Below are positions 23,588 through 33,582 of a stretch of DNA of 64,000 nucleotides, one piece after another (within the stretch, counting starts at the first letter, position 1; every line of letters begins with the position of its first letter). Source of the stretch: Schistosoma haematobium (Eukaryota > Platyhelminthes > Trematoda > Strigeidida > Schistosomatidae); contig NC_067200.1 in the NCBI RefSeq assembly GCF_000699445.3, positions 8,740,450-8,804,449 of the forward strand. Reading direction: 5' to 3'. The notes beneath the pieces were generated by a model. It worked only from the letters and a program-made list of their open reading frames with translations, did not search any database and was not told the DNA's origin. The position numbers were made by a program, and so were the translations under genes.

Positions 23588-24124
23588 AAAATCTAATCGT
23601 TTTTACATTGCAAAAAACACAAAAAAAAACACAATTCTTTGTTCAAAGATACTTTTTCTTCAATAAAACATGATTCATTTATTTTATTTATATTCTATTC
23701 AATAGAAATGTATTCAATGAAGTCAATTTCTGTTCAACACTTGATATGAACACGCAATTGAATAGTAATGAATTCAATCTCATTTGTTGTATATGGATAT
23801 ATAATTCAATGCAAGAATGTTATGATTAATTTATTATGCTGAATTAATGATGTCTGTTTCAATATGAGATTCAATCCAGTAGATGAGACATGTTATAGAC
23901 ATAGAATAATCATAATGATTATAATAATAATAATAATGGAGATAATATGGGATACTTTAATGAATCAATTGAACAGAGTGAAGATTGAATTGAATGTTTA
24001 GTATATCTATCTGTTCTGTTTTGTTTGTGTTATTCTGATAATGTGAAGTGAAGATCTACTTCATGAATGAAGTACCATTCTGTGAGATCATTTTGTAACT
24101 TGGATTGAGTTTTATAGTTTCACG

Positions 24125-24157
<33 letters not shown>

Positions 24158-24600
24158 GAAACTGATTGTAATTGAATGTTACTTAACTATTTATTTTAGT
24201 TAATCTAGATTGAAGTATATAATAAAATCTTATAATTTGTGGTTTGTATTACAGGCTGAACAGGAATGAAGGTGACATTAGAAAGTTATTCAATAGCTTT
24301 AAATGTATGAATCGAATGGTAGTGGGTTGGAGTCACGGAGTGAACATTATCTCTTGTATAGATTTCCTGGAATACGCCACAGGGTGCTGGGCCGCAAGAG
24401 TGGATCTCTTTGAAAAGCCTGGACAAGATTCAAGACAGAAAGACAGCAGTTAATAACAGACGAACAAGGAGAGAGAAAATCAAGGCACAAGCTTAATACA
24501 TAGAAGCAAATAAGCAAGTAAAGACGAACATAAGCGCAGACAAGCAAAGATACGTTGGAGACCTATCAACGACAGGGAACAATCTGCAAGAGAATGAAAT
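23588..24600. repeat. Right arm of near-perfect inverted repeat
   Basis: Reverse complement of 20394-21427, separated from it by a 2.16-kb spacer. The 69-codon frame at 24244-24453 is identical to the one at 20750-20541. Confidence 0.92.
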
Positions 24601-24630
24601 ATGAGACAACCATATGACACAATGAAAAGG
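24370..24630 (+). mobile_element. SR2/RTE-like fragment
   Basis: Plus-strand piece of the SR2 ORF, mostly the outer part of the right arm. It runs about 20-30 bp past the arm with diverged sequence before meeting HH-A. Confidence 0.7.
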
Positions 24631-24639
24631 GGGCAGGAG

Positions 24640-24745
24640 TGAACATCATCTCTAATAGATGCAGGTACATCTGGCGGACGAGTCACAAATAGGATGAAAT
24701 GCACGTCCTGGATTCCATTATTAGCAACTAACCATCTTTGCTTAT
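24640..24745 (+). mobile_element. HH-A 3' fragment
   Basis: Hammerhead region and 3' flank only. The core box reads CGGACGA, so it is judged inactive. Confidence 0.75.
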
Positions 24746-25089
24746 ATGTTATATTTTATTAATGAAAACATAATCGTAAAATGTGTCTACCGTATTTACC
24801 CACTATTAATAATGTCTTCATTCGTAGAGATAAATATTGATAAAACTCAACTTGGCTAAGTGCTTGAGAATTGATTTATTAATTATTGTTTAAAGATTAA
24901 TAGATAGGAACAAGAATACTTTCATGAACCGTTTGTTATAAGAGAGTACAGCTTGTTTGATATAATTTCCTGTTAAAATTTTACATTTCAAGGGCTTAGA
25001 TACATAAGTTTTTGAAACGAAGCCCTAGAGACTGAATTATTAAACTTATGTACGTCCACAGGAATCTACCAATTTTGAACACTAGTTGG

Positions 25090-25165
25090 AGAAAAGAACT
25101 TACTTTTTTACTTACACCTGTCAAATCTCGTGGAAGATCATAGGCCACCAACCAACATTCCCCTA
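25090..25165 (-). mobile_element. SR2 3' terminal fragment
   Basis: Short piece of the SR2 3' end (cttacacctgtcaaatctcg), truncated where RT-D begins. Confidence 0.55.
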
Positions 25166-25955
25166 CTCACTGCCTTCTCGCGCAAAAAAGGTGTTGTTTA
25201 CGAAATTAAGAGGACGAAAAGTGAATGTCCGGTGCTTCAACCCAGTTGGTGGACATGGAGAGTCCACCTAGGGGAGTTGGAAAACTATTATAACTGGTGA
25301 CCGCCGATTAGAGAGCAGTGACGTATCGATCGGAACAATGACGTGTAAAACACGTGCGAGCAGCCCAGAGTTCTAATTGGCCCTGCTTTCCGCCTAGTTC
25401 AGCCAGTTAAGTTCAGAACACAAGTCTCAGCCTCTGCGATATGAATCATGTATTTCAAACATACTGAGTTTATATACCAATCAAGCAGACCACATCGTAC
25501 CATAAAATAGAAAATAAAATTTCTACAATATTTGGCCAACAGGAAAATGACATGTGAAATACATATTAAACAATAGGAAAGCGATACCGTTTCAAGTCCA
25601 AGGATAGAATTAGACTTAACAGGATAACTTTTTGGGATATTTTTCTGAATATCCCAACAAAAACTCTGATTCCAAACCAATGGTGTACATGGTCTCCAGT
25701 ATCCTGAAGGAACAAATGGCGTATAAACCAATCGTTGGTCTACCGTGGGACTGCATCCCCTTACGATGCTACACTGTCTTGTGGATCAAACCTTTAGGTC
25801 GAAGGTTCCGGGTGTGGCCCCCTAAGAAAACCACCTGCTTCGATTTCGGCACCCGGGCAGTATCACAGCCCTCACATATATCAAATGAGACATGTGTGGC
25901 GCATATGTATTTGGTGCCTCCTTGTACCAATATCTATGTGTTAAAATAAATAAAT
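25166..25955 (+). mobile_element. RT-D copy split by an LTR-2
   Basis: RT-D sequence runs to 25285, is interrupted by LTR-2, resumes at 25660 and ends in the aaataaataaataat tail near 25955. Confidence 0.7.
25286..25659 (-). mobile_element. LTR-2 solo LTR insertion with target duplication
   Basis: 374 bp. On the minus strand it starts TGTTGGGATATTC, carries the TATATAAAC box and ends TTATAATA (TAACA in the copy at 482-894). AAAAC is duplicated at 25281-25285 and 25660-25664. The open frame at 25399-25731 is incidental. Confidence 0.68.
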
Positions 25956-25999
25956 AAATAATAAATTTAACTTTGTCCTGGATAATCCTTTCCAGTTGT

Positions 26000-26950
26000 T
26001 TCTGGAGAAAAGAAGGAGAATGTTTTAGAAAAAACTTCAATTTAGAAGCTAAAACGTAGACGTGAATATATTCTTCTCCAAAACAACAAATACTCTGAGC
26101 ATCAATTTTCTATATTACAAAATCATGTTTATACACATACAGAAAGAACTCCATTCACATAGATTAACTATCAACTGTTTGATGGTAAAACATAATTGAT
26201 AGCAAAGCCTGAACATAAAACTTTTAGCTACTCGGAACTCATCAGTAAGACATGTTAGAAATCTTATGGGTACTGATGACCCCAATGAGATATGAGCTTG
26301 TTTTAACAAGTTTCACTGTTTGAATTGTTACTATTTAGTTGTCTGAGTTAAAATAGACCACATATAGGACTAAAATATTTATACCGAATGATTACTATAT
26401 AATAACTTGGTATTTTTTAATTGTAATTTCTGGTTCAAAAGTGTTGTGAACCTTGTTAATGAACCTTAGTTACTATCATCGATTACTAAAAGTAACTTTA
26501 ACCGCCAAATTAATGTCAAAAATATTTAATTTGAACTCTATATTGTTCATTGTTCCTTATTTTAGTTAACTATATGTATAAATGATATATTGGTGATAAC
26601 TCTCATCAAATTCCATAAAACTGGTTTAATTTAGACACTATCATAGTTCACTAATGTAAGGTTTTTTTCTAGATAATAGTAACTATCATATGAAGTTAAC
26701 GACTGATATGTCTTGTCGATTGAATGCTACTTGTTATATCTGGCCGTCGTTGATTGTTGTGTTGGAAACGCTTATCATTTATACTCAAAACGAAAGACCA
26801 TTGCAATTCCTACGACGCGAAAGTAAGAATACAAAAACTGGTATAAGTAAAGATTTATTAACTCCCAAAGCACAACGACAACGACCCTAATTGATAATAC
26901 ACTCATTTATATATTGATTGTACACACACTTTGATTAATAGTCAGGATGA
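26000..26950. other. AT-rich non-coding stretch
   Basis: No exon or repeat recognised. The frame at 26690-26890 has no family signature. Confidence 0.4.
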
Positions 26951-26951
26951 A

Positions 26952-26956
<5 letters not shown>

Positions 26957-27014
<58 letters not shown>
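26957..27014. repeat. (TA)n microsatellite
   Basis: About 29 TA units. Confidence 0.97.
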
Positions 27015-27018
<4 letters not shown>

Positions 27019-27214
27019 CATGTCCATTGAATACAAGAATGTTATATGTTATACAGAATACGATTTCATACGAGAAAGCAGAACAACTACTACACTGAAT
27101 AATTAGTACACTGAATTAAAATGGAAGTAATATTCAACCGAAACTCATAATGAGTAAATCAGTCTAATTTTGACTTTTCTTCTCGTCATATCAACGACAA
27201 ATGACTTAGAAACT

Positions 27215-27430
27215 GTTAACTGATTGTCCAGTAGGTTAAGCGTTCGCACGCGAGACTGAAGGCCCTGGGTTCGAACCCCGTGAGCGGGATCCTGGATGTG
27301 CACTGTTGAAGAGTCCCACAATAGGACGAAAACGGCCTTTTAGTGCTTCCAGGTTTTCAATGATGGTCAAACATCAATCGGTTCATGATCTCAATCAAAA
27401 CTTTAACAATCTCCACAACCCCTAAACTGA
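27215..27430 (+). mobile_element. HH-B copy
   Basis: A box, B box (ggttcgaacccc), hammerhead and tail (aacccctaaactgat). The core box is TTGAAGA and the cleavage triplet is lost. Confidence 0.76.
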
Positions 27431-27964
27431 TGTTAATTAAATGTTATAAACCATAAAACAATAATATGTTGCAACATTATGTCAATCCTTAAAAATATAT
27501 AGGACTGATCATTAGTCAATTAACAAGAGGTAAGATAATGTCTAAATACTTTAATAGTAACATACATGACTGTCATACTTGAGAATGTATATTTAAACTT
27601 CATACACAGGGTAATAGCTCAAATATAAGTGTTCATTAATGTTCTATCAATGATCCATGATTTGTTTTTGACTCATGTATATATTCTATTCATCTTCTTA
27701 TTTCTTTCATATTTGATTAATACAAGAGCTGATTAATTTTGATTATTACATCTATACAAGATAATACAAATCATCTGATATATAAACATATGGTATTAGA
27801 ATTATTACTGATGTTTTGTTTATTTATATATTTCTCATGTTTTCCAATGAAATATCATATGATCTTCTCAATTAATACAATCTTAATTGTGAAATGTTTA
27901 CTCTTCAATCAATCAGTAATTTGAGTATATTCTATTCAATAAAATGCTGATAAGTAGTTAAGCT
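27431..27964. other. AT-rich non-coding stretch
   Basis: Nothing recognised. The hydrophobic frame at 27739-27924 is low complexity. Confidence 0.4.
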
Positions 27965-28352
27965 AAGATGGATAGTGGGTAGCAGTGGAATCTAGGATGC
28001 GCGTCTCGTCCTATTTAGGACTTGTCAGCTGAATGTACCTTCATCTCAGAGTTGATGTTCATTCTGGGACTCGAAACCAGTACTGTCCGCTTCAAACGCA
28101 ATCACGTTATCCACTTAGCTAATGAGTCCTGATAGCCACCTGCTTGTGCAATGAGGTGGAGTTTATATTCACTTGGTGTTGTTTCACTTGAATCTTACCA
28201 CTGAAGTATAGGACTGCAATTGATCAGCTTTTGGCTTAAGGCTATATCGAGGTAATCCGCACAGCATGTACATATGCCAACATGAAACTGATCAATTGCA
28301 GTCCTAAACATCAATGGGAAGATTCAAGTGAACAAAACCAAGTGAATATCTT
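27965..28352 (-). mobile_element. HH-A foldback
   Basis: Minus copy (27965-28165) followed in tandem by a second minus tail (28166-28230), then a plus-strand tail (28237-28352). The two tails form a near-perfect palindrome around 28235. Hammerhead core mutated (CTGACAA, GAGA). Confidence 0.8.
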
Positions 28353-28356
28353 TATG

Positions 28357-28880
28357 ATTTATTTATTTGAACGAATAATCATAGGTACAAAGAGGCACGA
28401 AATACATATCCACCATATAATAACAATCAGACGGGTAGCAGTTATCATTGATATGTTTGAGGCCTATGATGCTGCCTAGATTCCCAAACCGAAACAGGCG
28501 GATTTCTTAGGGAATCATGAACGAATCTTTCGACTTAATGGTCTATACCACAAGAGAGTGGAGCAACATAAGGCGATGTAGTCTCATGGTAACCGGTGAC
28601 CAATAATTGGTTCATAAGCCATTTGCTTCCTCGGAATCTTGGAGCCCATGTTCACAATTGGTTTTGAATTAGGGTTTTCCAACTCCCCTAGGTGGACTCT
28701 CCATGTCCACCAACTGGGTTAAAGCACCGGACATTCACTTTTCGTCCTCTCAATTTCTTAAACAACACCTTTTGCGCGAGAAGGCAGTGAGTAGAACAAT
28801 CGTTGTATACGTGTGGCCATATGAGAGCATTCGAGGAGGGAGAGAGAACTCTCCCCACCCCCAGCCGTACAGCTTATTCG
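28357..28880 (-). mobile_element. RT-D copy
   Basis: Minus-strand copy starting from the atttatttattt tail complement and running to the ccagccgtac end. It abuts the HH-A foldback. Confidence 0.6.
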
Positions 28881-29117
28881 TGACTTATCTTACACAGATT
28901 GTTTTCTTTGTGGTATGAGCTAAAAATTCTGTATAAGTTTTGTTTGTATGTTAAAACACAAAGATTTATTGAAGCATTTCATGAAGATATTTTTTATATA
29001 ATGAGCTAACTTTCATCATATATAAATATCTATGTTATTGACGTGAGAAACAATACCAAATGTGAGTTATTAGTTTGTAATTTCAGTTTTTTAAAAGTGC
29101 TGAAAGATTTAAACAAT

Positions 29118-29330
29118 CCAGATTCAATGGTTAAGATCATGAGTCAGTTGAAGCTAGTCCACCATGGGAAACCCGGAAGCACTGGACGGCCGTTTCGTTC
29201 TATTGTGGGGCTCTTCAACAGTGCTTCCAGGTTTCCCATGGTGGTCTAACTTCAACTGACTCGTGATCTTAACCATTGAAATTACTACAGTCTCCACAAA
29301 ACCCATCTGATATTAATCCAGATTCAGTTA
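29118..29330. mobile_element. HH-B foldback centred on the hammerhead
   Basis: Minus HH-B 3' half (29118-29218) joined to plus 3' half (29219-29330). Arms of about 90 bp match closely, and the loop is the hammerhead core (mutated to TTGAAGA). The plus half begins with CAGTGC, the first base after the predicted ribozyme cleavage site. Confidence 0.82.
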
Positions 29331-29334
29331 AATG

Positions 29335-30370
29335 AAAGTTTAGTGAGACTACAATTAATGAACGACCTTTGTACAGCTCTAAAATGACTATGGAATGTTC
29401 ACCTAATTACTAGGGTTAAACGAATATTATAGATTAGTGTTAGGAATTAGGATTAGTATTCACAGCTGCATATTAGAGTTAGGAATTCGATTTAATGTTT
29501 TCATCACGAACTGATATCAGCTATAGTGCTAAAATGATATTTAACTAAATGAGTGAATAAATTTTGCGCCAAAATTCAAGACCAGCTATCTTAAATCTGA
29601 TTGGTTTGTTCATAAGTTAAAGTCTTTCCGAAGCTTCATTAAAATGAATTATTAACGATGCTTAAATTAGGTTTGTGGTCTAAAATTAAAAACAAAATTA
29701 ATGCATATTCTAATCTAGATTGAATCGAATGGAAACTAATCTTACTGATCTCAGTCAATTTTTAGGATCATTACTGATAAAAATTATATCCAAATTCATA
29801 GATGAACTTACATATCTGTTTACGAGCATATATACACGAAATGCTAGTGATGGGGTTCTTAAGATTATAATGATTTAAAGCATAACTAATGGGTAGAATT
29901 TGATCAGCTCTGAGGATATGACAAACATGAGATTAATCGAGTTAAATAAATTTGCCATAGACAAGGTATGTCTCAATTGGAATAGTTCAGTAGTAAAGCT
30001 TCGGACTGTGAAATGGTGTTACGTAGGTTTAGACACAAGAAGAATAAACAATTCTCCTAACAGTTCAGGTATGCCTTTCTGATAATTGGAGAATAGCATG
30101 AAGCATAAATTCAAGGTTTCACGTCACGATCGGTAAAAAATAGATGAATAACATCTGTTAAATGATGAAGACAGAGTCATGTCAAGTTTACTTGTTACTC
30201 TTATGCAACCACATACTTTCGTTTTAATAGACTACTTAATACTGAGTAATGTCATGTTTATACAGAACTTAGTGATGAATGGTTCCTGTCAACCATTTTG
30301 CAATACAGGAACTGACTTGAGTGGCTCATCCGTGCACGCTCTATATTTTGATTTAAAGCATTTGAAGGCA
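29335..30370. other. AT-rich non-coding stretch
   Basis: No convincing exon. Part of 29450-29600 resembles the inverse of 3600-3760, an undefined old repeat. Confidence 0.35.
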
Positions 30371-30374
30371 GTCC

Positions 30375-30465
30375 TGAAGAAACCTTAGACCCAGGTTTTA
30401 TTATCGTTATAAATCATCAGCAAAGTGTACGTGTAATCGTCTTGGAATTGATGTTCCCTTCTAAG
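30375..30465 (-). mobile_element. HH-C fragment, strongly decayed
   Basis: Hammerhead region of HH-C on the minus strand, recognised by alignment to 32335-32510. Confidence 0.45.
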
Positions 30466-30627
30466 CATTTCTATTAAATATTTTCTATATATACTGATGT
30501 GTTTTGAGTTCTTCCTCTAGTATGAAGCATGAAACTGCAACACTAAACGTTCTCACAGTGAAGGGGGTTGTAAAAATTGTTCTACAGATGTAAATTTTAC
30601 TATAGTGAATTCATAATCAATGGGATG

Positions 30628-30800
30628 GATGGTGGAGGTAGTCGACAGAAAACTCTAGGCCTAGGTTTCGTGTTGTTTAGTACTCATCAGCAAGGTGTAC
30701 CAGTAATCTTGAGGGAACTGATGCCAATTAACGAATTAAATCCCATGTCACCCAGCTTCGTAGTCGGAGGCGTTACCACGGATTTATCCGAACCGTAACT
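30628..30800 (-). mobile_element. HH-C copy
   Basis: Minus-strand copy with decayed tRNA-like part and hammerhead region; the core box reads CTGATGA with a weakened stem II. Confidence 0.62.
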
Positions 30801-31372
30801 AGATCAGTGGCTACATTGCGACTTGGTCGATAGGATTTGACCTGCATCGAGAAGAACATAACACACTTGACATTAGTTACAATCCAATAATCAATTACCT
30901 AAAAACAAATCAAGGTGTCAACAATGAGAACAAATTAAGTTCAAAGTGTGAACAAATCTAGGTTATATTTAGTTTTACTACATCATTAGAGTCTTATTTC
31001 ATAGATTGTACAACATTCGTCAAAAAAGCATACCTCTTATTATCCGAGAAGTGATGTGACTGTAAACTCCATAATCACAGTCTGAAACACTTTTGTATAA
31101 CATTCATGAGTTACTATGTTAATTTCATTCATGCATTTGAGTTAGGCTTAGCTTTCATCAATGAGTTTTTTCAATTACGAAATAGCATAGAATAGTCTCC
31201 CCTGCAGATCTCAAGAAATAATAAGGAAGAATACTTAATGAGTGACGTAATAAATATATATGAACCTTAGTGATTGTTGATCAACCCCTTTCTGTTCAAC
31301 TAAAATATTCTCTTATAGATATTTCAGAAGGTACTATACAAAATACAGTATTGATACTATATTATTGTATTG

Positions 31373-31515
31373 TTAGAGGTAGTCGACAGGAAACCCTGGA
31401 CCCGTGTTTCCTGTTACTTGGCACTCTTCAGAAAGGTGTACCTGTAATCTTGAGAGAACTGGTGCTCCCTGGTGGACTCGACCCCGTGTTACGCAGCTTC
31501 ACAGTCAGAGATCTT
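31373..31515 (-). mobile_element. HH-C copy
   Basis: Minus-strand copy; the hammerhead core is damaged (CTGAAGA retained, GAAA altered to GGAA). Confidence 0.62.
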
Positions 31516-32334
31516 ACCACTGATTCCTTTCCACAAAACCAATTCCTAGGATGTTTTTCTGACTATTTCTATAGTACTTTCAATAAAATAAGTAGTATAA
31601 GTCCAAACTTTAAGAACAAATATTTAGATGAACGACATAGTGACACGTTTTAAAAGATTTATACAATGGAAATGAAACATTTTCCTATTAGAATTAGTAA
31701 GCTTAAAAATAACTAACAATTTCAATCAAGCAGCTTTAGTAAAGTAATGAAACTTGGATTAATGAATGTTGAAATTTGACAATCGTTCATCTATTCTCTA
31801 TTTACTTCATAGAATGTACGGGTACTTTATTATCTTTCAAAAAATCGATTGAACATAAAGCTTGATCGAAGACATTCAAAATGTGTTGTGAGAAAGATAC
31901 CATTAGGTCAATAAAGTTAATGAACAATATCCATAAATCGTTTTTAATCATGACAGTTATATACACACTAGTACTGAATATAAACAGATAGTTCCAGCAG
32001 TTCTAATAACTAAGGTATCATCAGTGGGGTACATCTATATCGAATATGAAACAATTATCTTTGAATAACATCTAGAAAAGTAGTTGTGTGTTATTGTAAA
32101 TTGATTGAGTTCTAATGTGTAAACGATTGTCAACTCATTCTAAATGTGTTTGACATATAAACTACAATGAACCATAAGTACAGTATATTCATCACAATTG
32201 ATTGATCACTGGGTGGTGATCAATGTCATGCTTGTCTAGTCCTTATTAGTGTAGATCGAATGCTATCGATCATGTTGCAATGTGGCCACCAGTCTAGGTG
32301 ACTCGACACTGCGGGCACTATGTATTGAGATTTA

Positions 32335-32575
32335 GATGGTGGTTTGAGGTAGTCGACAGGAAACCCTGGACCTGGGTTTCGTGCTACTTGGCACTCGTCA
32401 GCAAGGTGTACCTGTAATCTTGAGGGAACTGGTGCTCCCTGGCGGATTCGATCTCGTGTTACCCAGCTTCACAGTCAGAGACGTTACCACTGAGCTATCC
32501 GAGACGTGACTAACCTCACAAAGCCGCACGAAACCCGGGTCCAGGGTTTCTTGTTGACTACCTCCAACCACCATC
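32335..32575 (-). mobile_element. HH-C copy, foldback
   Basis: Best HH-C copy. On the minus strand: A-box-like TAGCTCAGTGG (32498-32488), B-box-like ATCGAATCC (32452-32444), then the hammerhead. After the A-box end, a plus-strand copy of the hammerhead 3' half follows (32522-32575), so the locus is a head-to-head foldback. Confidence 0.78.
32364..32406 (-). ncRNA. Intact type I hammerhead ribozyme of HH-C
   Basis: On the minus strand: stem I strand CCTTG, core CTGACGA (32401-32395), stem II GTGC/GCAC with a 6-nt loop, GAAA (32380-32377), a short stem III, GTC (32371-32369) and CAGGG closing stem I with one G-U pair. All conserved core bases are present. Self-cleavage is predicted, not shown. 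Confidence 0.75.
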
Positions 32576-32579
32576 TAAA

Positions 32580-33580
32580 TCACAGTATATTCATATTTAG
32601 TCATTGAATTCATTTTAAAAAAATGTGTATTCTTGTTAACAGTTGACTGATTTATAAGTTATATTTGGTTGTATTGTATATTCTTTTATCCATATTCTTT
32701 TATCAATTACCATTTGGCTTTTCTTTAAAAGAAAAGGAGATTCATTATATATCATTTCAATTCATGCACGCAATATTCTTCATTACATCGCTTATTTAAT
32801 ATATTCATGCGTATAAATGGGTGTAATGTTTTGTTTAACTTTTATTATAAGAGTGATCTATCAGGTATTGAATGATGGTTCATATCATTTATTCAATGAT
32901 TTTGACTTTTTAGTGGCTTGGATTTGCAATATTGATGTAAAAACTGTTCAATTATATGGATGAAAATCATTCATCTTTTGGCATCATTGTCCCTCAGTTT
33001 ACTTTCAATAGAGCCTTAGGCATTCATTTCAGTAACAGTCGTCAGTGATCTGTATATATGAACACATGAACTGATTGAAAATCTCTATCATATTAATGTA
33101 CCAGTGTATAAATGAAGAACATTCTTTTCATGAACATGAAAATGTAAATGCCAGAACTTCGACTAATATAATTTGCTTCACAAGAGAAGTTGAATTGATA
33201 CATACAAAACGAGGTAACGATTCTAGATAGTTTATTCTTTAGCTTAAGTCTCATCAGTAGACACGTAAAAAACACTATTCATGGTTTTTCTGTATTAAAT
33301 ATACTTTGGATTAGTATTCTACTGGTTGCATCAGCTCTAAATTATAACCGAATGAACAGGAATTCGTTATTCATTGTTCACCTATTCTAACCTTTGGGAT
33401 TACATATATACTTGTTTTCTCTAAAAATTATTAAGCAAGGCAGTTAGTTTTTCTTTTATTATATCAATGGAACATTTGGTACATATTCAATAACTATGTA
33501 TATGAATCCATATTACAGGGTATATTTAAAGAAGGAACATACCAACATCACATCATTCATGATCTACTTATTACTTGTTT
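32580..33580. other. AT-rich non-coding stretch
   Basis: No gene or recognised repeat. Confidence 0.4.
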
Positions 33581-33582
33581 AC

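Noticed and set aside
20541..24453. Identical 69-codon frames at 20750-20541 and 24244-24453 as a duplicated gene
   Set aside because: The frame lies in the inverted-repeat arms and ends in SR2 sequence out of the ancestral context; identity reflects the DNA duplication, not coding constraint.
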